From Heterodera schachtii (taxonomy: Eukaryota > Nematoda > Chromadorea > Rhabditida > Heteroderidae), in NCBI GenBank assembly GCA_023374025.1, contig SIJG01000001.1, positions 4,512,893-4,576,892 of the forward strand: a stretch of DNA of 64,000 bases, given 5' to 3'. Within the stretch, counting starts at the first letter, position 1; the number at the start of each line of letters is the position of its first letter. The notes under the pieces were generated by a model. It was not told the origin of the DNA, ran no database searches, and worked only from the letters and a program-made list of their open reading frames with translations. A program made the position numbers and the translations under genes. Positions 11,756 to 22,985 of this stretch are shown one piece after another.

Positions 11756-12973
11756 GAGTTGTCCGTTATCTTTATGACCCATTTATAGGACCTTCTGGCC
11801 CGCTTAACCACTGCCATTCTATACAATTTGGTAGATATGCAAGTGCTCAAAAAGAATTTAAAACCCAAAATGAAAAGCGAAAATCATTTAATAAGTACAA
11901 TAATTTGTTTTATTAAAACTCCGCCCGGGGCCGGTCGATTGTCAAAACTTGAGCAAATACGGGTCCGATTAATTTACAACTAAGAAATGCCAAAAAGTTT
12001 GCCTATTTTTGGGTTAATTATATTTTTATGTACTTATGTATTTTTCTTATAAAATGTTGGCCTTAAGCAAAAATATTTGCTAAATACATAAAATTTTCTT
12101 TGTGCCAAACTCCAAATATGATTTTATGTGCTAAAAATCAATTTATTCAAAATATCGGGTGCCTTTTTGCTTCCTTATTTTTTCACTTTTACATTCGTCT
12201 CAATTTAATGAATATTTCGTTTTTATTAAAGCCAGGATTTTGAGGCATATGCTTTTTTCCTTACCGCTACGGCCTAATTCACACGAAAAAGGAGTTTTAG
12301 CTTGGTTTGCAGCTTATCACCTTTTAGTATTTTAAAAATAAATTTTTGGTGTTTTTAAGGGGTATATTTTCAAAAAAAAATTTTTTAATTTTTTCACAAG
12401 AAATTTCTATAAATTTTCAAAAAAATACTTATATTTACATAAAAATTGACATCCCTTATTCAGTCAGCACTATTCATTCGTCACCGAGAATAATTTTAAA
12501 ATTTTGTTTTAATTAAAAATTATTTTAAAACTCTCTAAAACTAATTTTTAGTAAGTCAATTTTTTGGGGGATCAATTCGCTTCCCGTGCCCCCTCCCCCA
12601 TCCGAGATTAACACCGTTGTTTACATCAGCCATTAATTACATCACTCTTAAATTCTATGTTTTATTCTCTTACTTCTTTTTTCACGCTAAACTCGGAACA
12701 TTGCCAACAAAAATGACTAATTCTCCGAATTTGGATATGAAATCCAAAAATATTTAAATTATGAATAATATTTTAAACTAAATTTTAAGACCATTTTTTC
12801 CTTTTCTCCTGTGTTTAATTAGGACAGTGAATTCAATTTTTTACATACAAATAAATACGACCAAACCGTTGAAATATGGACTTTAAATCCAAAATTGAGA
12901 AATTTAAGGTCATTATTTTTGTTCCTTTCCTTATAATTTTAAAACTGAAAAAAATTCCGTAAGTAAAAAGTAC

Positions 12974-13078
12974 CTCTTGTCGTTTATCGTCCATTAATTT
13001 TTCGCCTTTCAGCATATCTTCAAAAATTTCATAATTTCTCCTCCTTTTCGGGACAAATAATTCTGGAATAATGGTCAA
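12974..13078 (-). CDS. Conserved basic exon (KRRRNYE family), copy A
   Basis: The minus strand reads ATG then TIIPELFVPKRRRNYEIFED, MLKGEKLMDDKRQE, followed by the donor GAG|GTACTT. It is 35 codons. Three copies exist in the window (here, 21676-21780, 38362-38452). The third carries mostly conservative changes (I to F, D to E), which argues for selection on protein. It starts back to back with the plus-strand exon at 13125, so the two may be a divergent gene pair or share a bidirectional promoter (inference). Downstream minus-strand exons are not resolved. No known domain is recognised. Confidence 0.5.
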
Positions 13079-13124
13079 TTTTCTGTCATTTTATTTTGTA
13101 AAAGTGACCTTTGTCGAATTTCAG

Positions 13125-13786
13125 GCAACCATTACTTCAAAAAAAAGAGCTTGCTCTTTTTCAGATGTTGAAACACCCACCGTGAAAAAAACAAAAAAAA
13201 TGTAAATTTTTTGTTAATAATTTAAGTATTAATTAATCATTTATATTTAAAGGGAACCCGAGAAATTTGATAATGGGTGGGTAAATAAAAAAATTAAAAT
13301 GTATATAAATTATATTCCAACTTTATAGCGGATTTGACGCAGACCCTTGGTTGTCAGTAAATATACATATTATATATAATTATAAATAAAGAATAAATAA
13401 ATAAATATTTTATAAAAATAAATAAAGAATATATTTATTATGTGTGTATGTCATATAATATTTATTCCCAATGTTATAGAGAATACCTCAACGACAGAGA
13501 AGAGCCATTTTCTGGGTGGGTATATAAAAAATAAAATTGTGTATAAATTTATATTTCAACTTTATAGTGGATTTGCCCTAGAGTCTTGGTTAGTTAGTAT
13601 AAGTATATATATAATATAATATTCTAATATATCTTCTATATATATGTCATATAATAATTAATTCTAATATTATAGGACAATCTACGACAAATTTGACGGT
13701 GGCTGGTAAGTAACATGTTTAAAAAAAAATTATTTAAAGCATTCCTAATATTTAAGGCCCAAAGAAACTTTTGGCGATTTTTGGAA
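13125..13786 (+). CDS. Micro-exon array, unit A
   Basis: A 77-bp exon (13125-13201, TSKKRACSFSDVETPTVKKT) is followed by very short exon-like segments each bounded by TATAG or TTAAG and a GT donor: 13253-13276, 13329-13356, 13480-13515, 13568-13596, 13676-13705 and 13757-13786. Peptides include EPEKFDNG, GFDADPWLS, GFALESWL, YDKFDGGW and PKETFGDFW, a recurring acidic-aromatic theme. Introns are 45-125 bp, AT-rich and similar to one another (GTATATAAA...CAACTTTATAG), so exon and intron were duplicated together. The frame across all junctions is not resolved, so the complete product is uncertain. No family recognised. Confidence 0.45.
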
Positions 13787-14029
13787 GTGAGTTTAGAATT
13801 TTTTTTTCTTAAGAAAATGAGAAAAAGTTTAAAATTTTAAATAATTTTTCGTATTTATAAAGAGTTTTTTTATTTTTAAATTTTTCAAAAAAGTTTTTCG
13901 TGTTATTTTGGCAAACATTTTAATGTGGTCAAATTTTTTAAATTTTAATTTTTAAAACAGATTAAATGTTAACAAAAGATCAAATGTTTTTGATTTGATT
14001 TGTTAAAAAAAATTAAGGCGTGCACATGT

Positions 14030-14120
14030 TCAAAAGAAAGGAAATGAGGAAGAAAAAAAAGAAGAAAGAAATGAGAAAGAGAAAAAAGACAAAGAAGGAA
14101 ATGAGGAAGAGAAAAAGAAG
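14030..14120. repeat. GAAGAAA purine tract
   Basis: A short tract of GAGGAAGAAAAAAAAGAAG type. The unit B counterpart at 22858-22985 is a cleaner GGAAGAAGGAGAAGAGGAAG array. Confidence 0.7.
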
Positions 14121-14154
14121 TGATTGATTAGTGAGAAGGGTGAGGATTTGGTAC

Positions 14155-14290
14155 TTGTAGGTTTTGTCACCCCCCTTGAAGTTTTTTTCAGATTTTTTTT
14201 TTCTAGGCCGGTTTAATGTGCTGTATTTCGAATCCGGGATCGATTTCAAAAAAAGTCGAAAATTCGAATTTTTAGAAATCACTTTAATGA
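14155..14290. mobile_element. Solo end related to the 53552-54352 element
   Basis: GGTTTTGTCACCCCCCTTGA, a following TTTTTCTAGG and TTTCGAATCCGGGATCG resemble the terminal 130 bp of the element in the BTB pseudogene. Only one end is present. Confidence 0.4.
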
Positions 14291-14689
14291 ACGAATCTGT
14301 GAGACTTTTTGATTTTAATTTTGTAGTAATACAATCTTAGGTATTTTTCACTTTATTGCATTTTTATTTGAAATTTCTAAAATCCAAAATTATTACTAGT
14401 TGTGGTTTATCAGCGAAAAAAGAAACAAAAATCCTCACCCTTGTGAGAAGGGTTAAAATATGTTTTAATTGGAAAAACATTTCAATTTTAATAATTTTGC
14501 ATAAGAAACATAATGCTTATTAAATTAAAAAAATTTAAATTTCTAACGGCTGTGTCGGAAAAATTAAATAAATCGCTCATATAAATAACAAAATAAAAAA
14601 ATCAGCTGTGCCAATTAAATTTAACTCTCCAATTTTCCTTTCCCCTGTGTTTAAAACTTAAAAAAAACCTCCAAAATTATTTTATTTTT

Positions 14690-15190
14690 TCTCAAAATTT
14701 GCGTTATATTATTTCCCCGCCCTCCCTCTCTCCACCTCACTCCCCTCCATATCTCTGTCCCGTTCCCCCCTCACTTTCTCTCCCTCCCCATGTCCATCTT
14801 CATCTCCCCTCCTTCTCCCCGCCCTTTCTCTCTCTCGCGCTCTCCCCCCTACCCCTCTCTCTTCCTCCCTCTCTCTCTCTCTGTCTCTCCGCTCCTTCTC
14901 CCTCCCTCTCCCCTCCCTCTCCGCTCCCTCTCTCCATTCTCTCTCTCCCTCTCCCCTCCTTCTCCCTCCCTCTCCGCTCCCTCTCTCCCATTCTCTCTCT
15001 CCCTCTCTCCCTCCCTTTCTCTCTCTCCCTCTCCGCTCCTTCTCCCCGCCCTTCCTCTCTCTCTCTCGCTCTCTCCTCCCTCACTCTCTCTCCCCATCCC
15101 GTTCTCTCCCGCTTCCCCCTCTCTTTCGCTCCGTTTCCTCTCTCTCCAGCTCGCCCTCCCTCTCCTTCACACTTTTCTCGTTCTCTGTTA
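14690..15190. repeat. CT-rich polypyrimidine tract (unit A)
   Basis: About 500 bp of CTCTCCCTCCC type sequence. The long Ser/Pro/Leu-rich frames in it are composition artefacts. A related tract lies at 23520-23765 in unit B. Confidence 0.9.
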
Positions 15191-15199
15191 GAAATGAAC

Positions 15200-15635
15200 G
15201 GTGCTGGGTCGTTACTTAAAAACCATCATAATGGGCGTTACTTAAAAAACCATCATTATGAAAATTTTTGTCGAAAAATTATTTATAACTTTGCTCAGAA
15301 CCAACAAAATTAAGAAATCTTGATATCATTCGATAGCCCTAAGTGTTCTCTATCAGTCTGCAAAATTTCAAAAAATTTCGTTAAGTTTCAAAAAAGTTAT
15401 AGCTCGAGGAACTCAAAGAACCTTGATTTTCGAACATTTTTGGCCATAACTTTTTTTAAACTATAAAAATTTTTTTGAAATTTTACAGACTCATAAGGAA
15501 CATTTATTTCTATCGAATGATAGCAAGGATTAAAAATTTGGTCTTTTTAGAGCAAAGTTATAAGCAAAAATTTTCATTATGATGGTTTTTTAAGTAACGC
15601 CCATTATGATGGTTTTTAAGTAATGACATAGCAAC
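15200..15635. mobile_element. Inverted-repeat element, word GTTACTTAAAAACCATCAT
   Basis: The target duplication AAATGAAC is perfect (15192-15199 and 15636-15643). Ends read GGTGCTGGGTCGTTAC and, inverted, GTTGCTATGTCATTAC. The word GTTACTTAAAAACCATCAT occurs twice at each end in opposite orientation. The core is palindromic and contains ATTCGATAGCCC. A paralogous unoccupied site, GAAATGAATGACATTTAATTG at about 17660, confirms insertion. A fragment of the same end is at 31318-31370. Confidence 0.85.
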
Positions 15636-15957
15636 AAATGAACGACATTTAATTGATGAAAACAAAAAACGCCTGTGGGCCTTTAGGCATAGACGCAGAA
15701 GAATGGAGAAAAAGAAACAGAGACTGTGCGTTCTTTTCTCAATGTTCTTTTCTCTACCACATTTTCATGAGAGAGAATGTACACAAAATTAGCAGCAGAA
15801 CCAAATAAAACGTGAGGCAAAAGCGAAATAAAGTTTTGAATTTTCGTTCGTTTTTCCCTATTAACTTAATGCAATTTTAATTTGTGTTTATAGAAATTAT
15901 TATTATTTGTTATTATTTGATACTTTGCTGATATTAATTGCTTTTTGTTCCGTCTAA

Positions 15958-16243
15958 ATGTCTTTGGCCTGGAATTTCTTCACGCTTTCTGCCCGGGTTT
16001 CCTACTGCAATTATTATGACTACCAAAAAGGCCAAATTTGCCACATAAAACCGCAAAGAAACAGCACAAAGTTTAATGTTGGCAAAAAATTCGTCAATTT
16101 GGTGGTCCAAGGCCGTGAACTAAGGGCGGCACCGGCTCAAGCTGTAGGCGAACCTGCTGGAGGACAACATTCTGACGGAAATCGATTTGCCCGCTGAAGA
16201 GTTGTGCCAATGCGAACAGAATATTTGGCGAATTGATCCATTT
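15958..16243 (+). pseudogene. Frameshifted fragment of an unidentified gene (unit A)
   Basis: From 15958 the frame reads MSLAWNFFTLSARVSYCNYY and later GKKFVNLVVQGRELRAAPAQ, then degrades. Coding character resumes one frame over from about 16156 as LLEDNILTEIDLPAEELCQC, EQNIWRIDPF, stop at 16241. The two halves look like one protein separated by a frameshift near 16155. Unit B (24215-24400) keeps the second half but lacks about 80 bp of the first. I do not recognise the protein. Confidence 0.4.
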
Positions 16244-16356
16244 TGAGGTGCAAATGCGGATTTAAAAAAGAAAGTAAAAGCATTCGGCACAAAATGAAAT
16301 AAAAACATTACAATTTTTAATATATTCACTTATTAAATTCACCAACAATAATAATT

Positions 16357-16701
16357 TTAAAAAACCATTATTAAACTTAAATGCATACTTCTTGGGTTTG
16401 TTATTAAATTCGAAACTTCGTTTTTCAGGAAATTTGTTTGAATTGAAATGACCAATGCCAAAGTGCTCTCATTCAGCTGTTTAAACTTTGCTTCGCGCTG
16501 TCCGCGCGTGGCATCCAATTGACATATCCACGTGCGAACACTCGGGGCAACGGAAGCCCAATTTATTTGGCATTTATTGATGGCATTGTGCAAACATTTG
16601 GCCAAAACGGCACAATAAAGGCAATTTTGAATGAATTCGGAATGTTTTTGACAATTATTTAGGAAAGAAATTATAAAGATTAGTAAATTCCATTTTAACA
16701 A
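16357..16701 (-). CDS. Unidentified minus-strand ORF, unit A copy
   Basis: The minus-strand frame reads MLKWNLLIFIISFLNNC, then CLHNAINKCQINWASVAP, SVRTWICQLDATRG and KFKQLNESTLALVIS. The central part is Cys-containing and coding-like, and the N-terminus could act as a membrane or signal segment, though part of it may be intronic. It is duplicated with identical protein at 24501-24845. It overlaps no plus-strand exon. Family not recognised. Confidence 0.35.
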   Translation of the reverse strand: MLKWNLLIFIISFLNNCQKHSEFIQNCLYCAVLAKCLHNAINKCQINWASVAPSVRTWICQLDATRGQREAKFKQLNESTLALVISIQTNFLKNEVSNLITNPRSMHLSLIMVF

Positions 16702-16707
16702 TTTCAG

Positions 16708-16837
16708 TCCGCCAAATTATTGCGTCAGTGGGTGGTACTTTTTGCGACCGGACCATCCCATTTTTGACGAGATGGCCACCACTTGGGAGAAGTCATCAGT
16801 GAATTACTTGCAAATGTGTGGGGCAATAAGGGACTAA
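16708..16837 (+). CDS. Candidate 3'-terminal exon of an unidentified gene
   Basis: After AATTTCAG the frame reads PPNYCVSGWYFLRPDHPIFD, EMATTWEKSSVNYLQMCGAI, RD, stop at 16835. Strong acceptor and ordinary amino-acid composition support a real exon, possibly of the same gene as 15958-16243. Duplicated at 24852-24981. Family not recognised. Confidence 0.4.
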
Positions 16838-17265
16838 TTGAGGCAATTAAAAATCAAATAAAACAAAATTTAAAAAATGGCAATAAAAATAAAATAAAAT
16901 TAGAAAAATGATTGGATTAATAATAATATGATAATAAATTCAGATTCATGCAAAACATACGCGAAGTTATGACCAAGGACTGAACAGAAACGCAAAAAGG
17001 CAAATAAAATAAGGAATTAAAATTATGAAATTTAAAACTCGAATTGTAAGGTTAAAGTCTTATTTTTGCGGTGACTATTTTGGTGTTAATTGCATTCACC
17101 AAATTTTATGTGATGAAATGGGCGTTTGACCGAAATGCACAGGGAAAAAAGAATTATTTGATATTTTAATTCATTTTGGTCATTTAATTTATTTATGGGT
17201 TTTAAACAATAGGTTAAAATTAAATATTGGGCAACTAATTGTGCTTAATTGTTTTTAATGGTTAA

Positions 17266-17391
17266 TTAATTCAATCCGTGTCGATTGGCTTTGCTCCAAA
17301 CCGATTGGCACTCGCCGGTGTCCTTTCCACGACAATTGCAATTTGCCAATGGCATTGACTGCTTTTTGTTTCGGCGCCTTTTTGGTTTAAT
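17266..17391 (-). CDS. Candidate 3'-terminal exon, basic and Cys-containing
   Basis: The minus strand has a strong acceptor TTTCTTTTCAG, then IKPKRRRNKKQSMPLAN, CNCRGKDTGECQSVWSK, ANRHGLN and stop. The dense basic run and three Cys in nine residues suggest a processed secreted or DNA-binding tail, but nothing specific is recognised. It is present only in unit A. Confidence 0.35.
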   Translation of the reverse strand: MKPKRRRNKKQSMPLANCNCRGKDTGECQSVWSKANRHGLN

Positions 17392-17434
17392 CTGAAAAGA
17401 AATTTGGCACTTTCAACAATTATGAAAAACAATT

Positions 17435-17640
17435 AACATGAAATTCCCTCTCTCTCCCTCCATTTCTCTCTCGCTCTCCCTCTCCCCTCCTTCTCCCTCC
17501 CTCTCCCCTCCCTCTCCGCTCCCTCTCTCCCTCCCCCTGTCTCTCTTCCTCTCCACTCCTTATGCATCACTCTCTCCCCCTCTCTCTCGCGCTCCATCCT
17601 TTCTCCCTCTCCTCCTCCATCTCCAACGCTTTTCTCGTTC
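17435..17640. repeat. CT-rich polypyrimidine tract
   Basis: CTCTCCCTC-type low complexity followed by TTTCTCGTTCTCTGTT and GAAATGAATGACATT, the unoccupied paralogue of the insertion site at 15192-15643. Confidence 0.85.
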
Positions 17641-18194
17641 TCTGTTGCTTTCATGGGGAAGAAATGAATGACATTTAATTGAAGAAAACACAAAACGCCT
17701 GTGGTCCTTTAGGCATAGAAATAAAATTGATAAAATCCGGCAGATCTTGAGTCTATAATGAATTTGATGAGTTTTATAAATAGTCAATGCTTTAGCAATA
17801 TATGAAAAATTTTATTTTTATTTTCTAAAAATGTTCTAATTTCTAATCTGGGCCGGGATTCGAAATTGAGCCAAGCGCTCCGGATTACCCCTAAATATAA
17901 GTGCAAAACTAAAAAAATTTCGGGACCAAAGTTCTTTAACTTGCCCAAGCGTAGAACCGTCAATGGTCCGCAAAAAGCCATTGGGTTTAATGATAGACTC
18001 ATGTCACAATTGAAAACAGCACAGCCATGCGCCATCACCAACTCGAACCGAACATTTTATCAATTTTATTTTATTTTTCATCGGCATTTTGCACCCATTT
18101 AATTTTAATTTTTATCCGAGAAAAATGTGGATGAGTTGACTGTGGAGATGCCTTGTGGGTGAGTTGCCTTGTGGACGACTTGATTTTAACTTAA

Positions 18195-18680
18195 TGCAAA
18201 GGTAGCGCCAGGCGAATTTTAAAATTAAAAAAATTAAATTAAAAAAGAAACCGTCAAGCGGCATCGAACTCTTGACAGAAAATGTCAAGGTTGCTGCACT
18301 AACCACTACACCAGACTACAGATAAATAAACAAAAGCAAATTTTACTTTATTTCATAAAAATTTGGTAAAAACTTTGTGTTAATTTTTTGCTTTTTCTCC
18401 CACGAAAATGCATTTGTTTATTTTAAAAACCCAATCTTTAGGGGTGTACTTTTCTTTCGCTTTTCAGCAAAAAAGCGAAAGCGAAAAGGCGAAAGCGAAA
18501 GGCCCCAAAAAAGCGAAAGGCGAAAAGCGAAACTTGCAACAGCCCTGCTACAGATGTCTAAAGCTCCCAACCAATTTCTTTTTAATCCGACATTTTTTAT
18601 TTTTCTATTTTTGGGATGACTTTTTGCAAAAAAGCTTTGGTTTTGATTTTCCAATAATTAATATTAATATATTAAAATAA
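18195..18680. mobile_element. Inverted truncated copy of the 25893-26554 element with flank
   Basis: The reverse complement of 25760-26237 is found here, including the outer flank, the end CAACAGCCCTG, the word GCGAAAAGGCGAAAG and the tRNA-like block. It stops at GGTAGCGCC, so the other terminal array is missing. The two copies flank unit B in opposite orientation. Confidence 0.75.
18255..18325 (-). repeat. tRNA-like (pol III box A/B) block, copy 1
   Basis: On the minus strand CTGGTGTAGTGGTTAGTGC resembles a tRNA D-arm with box A, and AGAGTTCGATGCC a box B. A complete acceptor stem and anticodon arm cannot be folded, so this is a tRNA-derived block, not a tRNA gene. Related copies lie at 26110-26185 and 59565-59640. 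Confidence 0.5.
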
Positions 18681-19466
18681 GCTTACGATTAGCATTTTTA
18701 AGTCACAAATATTTATTTTTGTGTATCAGTAAAAATGGTGGGTGATGAGAAATTAAAGGGTGATGAAAATTAGTTGAAAAACAAAAAAAAATTCTGCAAT
18801 CGGATATTATGAAAACTCAATTTCATTTCATTTTCCCAGAAACTGTTCAATAACACGCAAAGAATAAAGTTAAATAAGTGTTTCCTTTCTGCCCAATTTT
18901 AATTTTCGTTTATAAATGACAAACTAAGTTAGTCAAAGTTTTTACTGATTTTCATTAAAATATTTCGAAAAAAATTAAGTAAAATTTGAAATTATAGTAT
19001 TTTCTAAGTCGTTTCAGAGACAAAAACATTAATTTTTCAGTATTTAACAAACACAATTTCAATAATTTTTCGTTTATTTTTCATCATTTTTACAGTGCAT
19101 GAAATTTTCTTATTGGTGACAAAAATTTGAAAAAAAACAACACACTTAAAATATATATAAATACAAATTCGACAATTCCCTGGATTGGACGCATCAAAAA
19201 TATTGGAAAATTTGATTATTAGTTCAGTTTTTAAGTATTTTGTAATATCATTTACAAAATTCTCGAGAATTCTGGCTAAACGCGGAGCGAATTTGATGTG
19301 AATTTGGTGAAATTTTTATTGAAAACATGTAATTAAAATAAGAATTTAATTTGATTATACATACATAAAATATTTCCATATTTTTTTTCCAAGATATCAA
19401 CTATCATTCTAAGCACAGAATTCCTTTCAAATCCATGCCAATATCTGCGCGTCGCTTGCCGTAAAT

Positions 19467-20200
19467 CAGAGATGTGATCTCAAAATTTTGAAAATCCTCA
19501 TTTCAGCCATAAAAAATCCTCATTTGCCACTAAAATACCTCAAAAAAATCCTCATTTGGAATGAAAAATCCTCATTTTTTAAAACATCATAAAATTGCAA
19601 ACAAAATCACTCAACTGTCATTTTTCCGTTTGAAAACAATCACGGCGCCTATCAACGCCGCCGGACCCCAATAATTCCTATTTTTTTCTTAAAAAATTGG
19701 TCAAGAATCGCAAAATTAGGCCGCAAAATTGGTAATTTTTGGTAAATATCTATAACTAATCTTATTTAAAACCTCCAAAAAATAAATAATTCGATTTCTA
19801 TTGTTTTATTAATAAATTGACATCTCTTAAATTTTTTTGCTTTTAAATTGTTCTTTTTGTGGCGCGGTTTTCCAAAAAACTTTTGGAAACATTGGGGGAG
19901 GGGGTCCGGCAGTGCCGATAGGCGCTGCCGGGAAAAAATTGGAATTTTGAGTGCGATTTGTTAACAAATTTTGTCAAAAAAATGTTTAAAATTTGAAGAA
20001 AAAGTTCGAACATTTTGCCAAATATACCTAATTTTCAAAAAATTATGCGTTTTTGTCACTTTTTTATCAAAAGACCACAAAAATCCTCAAATTTCTCAAA
20101 AGACCACAAAAATCCGCAAATCCTCATTTTTCAAAAAAATCCTCTTTGACCCTCTAAAAGACCACAAAATGAGTAAAAATACTCAGATATCACATCTCTG
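19467..20200. mobile_element. hAT-like inverted-repeat element, word AAAATCCTCATTT
   Basis: The 8-bp duplication CCGTAAAT is perfect (19459-19466, 20201-20208). Ends are CAGAGATGTGAT and its inverse ATCACATCTCTG. The word AAATCCTCATTT is repeated about five times at the left. The right array is more degraded and mixed with AAAGACCACAAAA. GC-rich palindromes lie at about 19645 and 19905. The unit A counterpart (CCGTAAATCCATCCC at 11531) is the empty site. No transposase. Confidence 0.9.
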
Positions 20201-21675
20201 CCGTAAATCAATCCCTCTCTGAGAATGACCTTATACGCATTGGCTCGTCTCCAAGGGCGTAGGAGGGGGGGGGGGGGGGGGGGGGGGGGGGCTGAGGCGG
20301 CTAAAGCCCCCCCCCCCTCCCCCCGCGCTTGCTCGTCCCTAAAAAAAGACGCCAAAAAATCATAAAAAAGAAAAGTGTCTCTGCCATGAATGGGTTAATG
20401 GTGGAGAGAGAGAGAGAGAGACCGGGCTGGGGGAGTGGAGTTGTCCGTTATCTTTATGACCCATTTATAGGACCTTCTGGCCCGCTTAACCACTGCCATT
20501 CTATACAATTTGGTAGATATGCAAGTGCTCAAAAAGAATTTAAAACCCAAAATGAAAAGCGAAACTCATTTAATAAGTACAATAATTTGTTTTATTAAAA
20601 CTCCGCCCGGGGCCGGTCGATTGTCAAAACTTGAGCAAATACGGGTCCGATTAATTTACAACTAAGAAATGCCAAAAAGTTTGCCTATTTTTGGGTTAAT
20701 TATTAAAATTTTCGAAATCGTAAATTTTTATGTACTTATGTATTTTTCTTATAAAATGTTGGCCTTAAGCAAAAATATTTGCTAAATACATAAAATTTTC
20801 TTTGTGCCAAACTCCAAATATGATTTTATGTGCTAAAAATCAATTTATTCAAAATATCGGGTGCCTTTTTGCTTCCTTATTTTTTCACTTTTACATTCGT
20901 CTCAATTTAATGAATATTTCGTTTTTATTAAAGCCAGGATTTTGAGGCATATGCTTTTTTCCTTACCGCTACGGCCTAATTCACACGAAAAAGGAGTTTT
21001 AGCTTGGTTTGCAGCTTATCACCTTTTAGTATTTTAAAAATAAATTTTTGGTGTTTTTAAGGGGTATATTTTCAAAAAAAAATTTTTTAATTTTTTCACA
21101 AGAAATTTCTATAAATTTTCAAAAAAATACTTATATTTACATAAAAATTGACATCCCTTATTCAGTCAGCACTGTTCATTCGTCACCAAGAATAATTTTA
21201 AAATTTTGTTTTAATTAAAAATTATTTTAAAACTCTCTAAAACTAATTTTTAGTAAGTCAATTTTTTGGGGGATCAATTCGCTTCCCGTGCCCCCTCCCC
21301 CATCCGAGATTAACACCGTTGTTTACATCAGCCATTAATTACATCACTCTTAAATTCTATGTTTTATTCTCTTACTTCTTTTTTCACGCTAAACTCGGAA
21401 CATTGCCAACAAAAATGACTAATTCTCCGAATTTGGATATGAAATCCAAAAATATTTAAATTATGAATAATATTTTAAACTAAATTTTAAGACCATTTTT
21501 TCCTTTTCTCCTGTGTTTAATTAGGACAGTGAATTCAATTTTTTACATACAAATAAATACGACCAAACCGTTGAAATATGGACTTTAAATCCAAAATTGA
21601 GAAATTTAAGGTCATTATTTTTGTTCCTTTCCTTATAATTTTAAAACTGAAAAAAATTCCGTAAGTAAAAAGTAC

Positions 21676-21780
21676 CTCTTGTCGTTTATCGTCCATTAAT
21701 TTTTCGCCTTTTAGCATATCTTCAAAAATTTCATAATTTCTCCTCCTTTTCGGGACAAATAATTCTGGAAAAATGGTCAA
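21676..21780 (-). CDS. Conserved basic exon (KRRRNYE family), copy B
   Basis: This is 35 codons nearly identical to 12974-13078 (one visible change, I to F near the N-terminus), with the same donor GAG|GTACTT. It is divergent to the plus-strand exon at 21827. Function unknown. Confidence 0.5.
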
Positions 21781-21826
21781 TTTTCTGTCATTTTATTTTG
21801 TAAAAGTGACCTTTGTCGAATTTCAG

Positions 21827-22270
21827 GCAACCATTACTTCAAAAAAAAGAGCTTGCTCTTTTTCAGATGTTGAAACACCCACCGTGAAAAAAACAAAAAA
21901 TATGTAAATTTTTTGTTAATAATTTAAGTATTAATTAATCATTTATATTTAAAGGGAACCCGAGAAATTTGATAATGGGTGGGTAAATAAAAAAATTAAA
22001 ATGTATATAAATTATATTCCAACTTTATAGCGGATTTGACGCAGACCCTTGGTTGTCAGTAAATATACATATTATATATAATTATAAATAAAGAATAAAT
22101 AGAATAAATATTATATTATGTGTATATGTTTTATAATAATGAATCCCAATATTAAAGCGATTTCATCACTGACGACTTTCTTAATTGGTAAGTCACACAT
22201 CTATAAAGAAAATATTAAAATATTTTAAAAAAAACATTTCAATTTAAGGCCAGATGAAAGCGATTGGTGC
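21827..22270 (+). CDS. Micro-exon array, unit B
   Basis: It repeats the first exons of the unit A array (TSKKRACSFSDVETP, EPEKFDNG, GFDADPWLS) and then has two different micro-exons: 22158-22187 (FITDDFLN, donor GTAAGT) and 22249-22270 (PDESDW, donor GTGAGT). The set of micro-exons therefore varies between near-identical copies. The FITDDFLN exon recurs on the minus strand near 52400 as FIIDDFL. Confidence 0.45.
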
Positions 22271-22857
22271 GTGAGTTATATTTTTTAAGAAAATTTTGAG
22301 AAAAATTTAAAAATTTTCAATAATTATTAGTTTTTATTAAGAATTATGTATTTTTTTTTTTAATTTTTTCAAAAAATATCTTTTCTCGTTTTTAGTTTAT
22401 TCAATAAAATAGATTTAAAATATAATTTTTGGTTTCTGTTTCAGCCGTTTTTGCCTTTTCGTAATTTTTTCTTCTTTTTTTTTTAAATTTTTTGTGACTT
22501 TTATTAGATCGTACTTAGGGGTTCCAATTTTAGACAAATTTTTTACTCGTGAAAAAGGATTACAATTCCTCTTCAATTTTATTTCGAAAAAATCCTAATC
22601 AAAATGCCAAGTTTCCTTGATGTCTTTCTTTAGCTCTTAATTTTTTAGAAAGCCTTCGAAATTTCACTCAGAAATTTGGCTGGACAAAAGAAAGTTAAAA
22701 CTAAAAAGTTGCGAAATTTGATTGACTTGAGTTTTTCGAGTTATTTTGGCCAATTTTTTTTTAATTTTGCAGGTTTAAGAACAGATTAAAAATTAACAAA
22801 AAGACCAAATGTTTTTGATTTATTTGTTTAAAAAATAATTAAGGGGTGCACATGATG

Positions 22858-22985
22858 AAATGGAAGAAGGAAAAGAGGAAAAGGAAGAAGGAGAAGAGGA
22901 AGAGAAAAAGGAAGAAGAGGAAGAGAAAAAGGAAGAAGGAGAAGAGGAAGAGAAAAAGGAAGAAGAGGAAGAGAAAAAGAAAAGT
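22858..22985. repeat. GGAAGAAGGAGAAGA purine array
   Basis: Tandem purine repeats with a period near 30 (GAGGAAGAGAAAAAGGAAGA), about three to four copies. Confidence 0.8.

Larger units (their letters stand above)
10738..17255. repeat. Tandem segmental duplication, unit A
   Basis: Starting at ATAAGCTTACGATTAGC, this unit matches 18673-25400 nearly base for base over most of its length (for example the ORFs at 16357-16701 and 24501-24845 are identical in protein). Unit A alone holds the element at 15200-15635, about 80 bp at 16000-16080 and several extra micro-exons at 13440-13700. It lacks the element at 19467-20200 found in unit B. The boundary sequence also occurs near 35960. Confidence 0.85.

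Noticed and set aside
14699..15313. Long Ser/Pro/Leu-rich and Arg/Glu-rich open frames
   Set aside because: They are six-frame reflections of the CTCTCCCTC tract. All frames stay open because of composition, with no start context or splice sites.
17866..18102. 78-residue frame with RITPKYKCKTKK
   Set aside because: No acceptor, donor or second copy supports it; the opposite strand is equally open.
18255..18325. Functional tRNA gene
   Set aside because: Box A/B-like sequences exist, but no acceptor stem or anticodon arm can be folded, and copies sit inside transposons.
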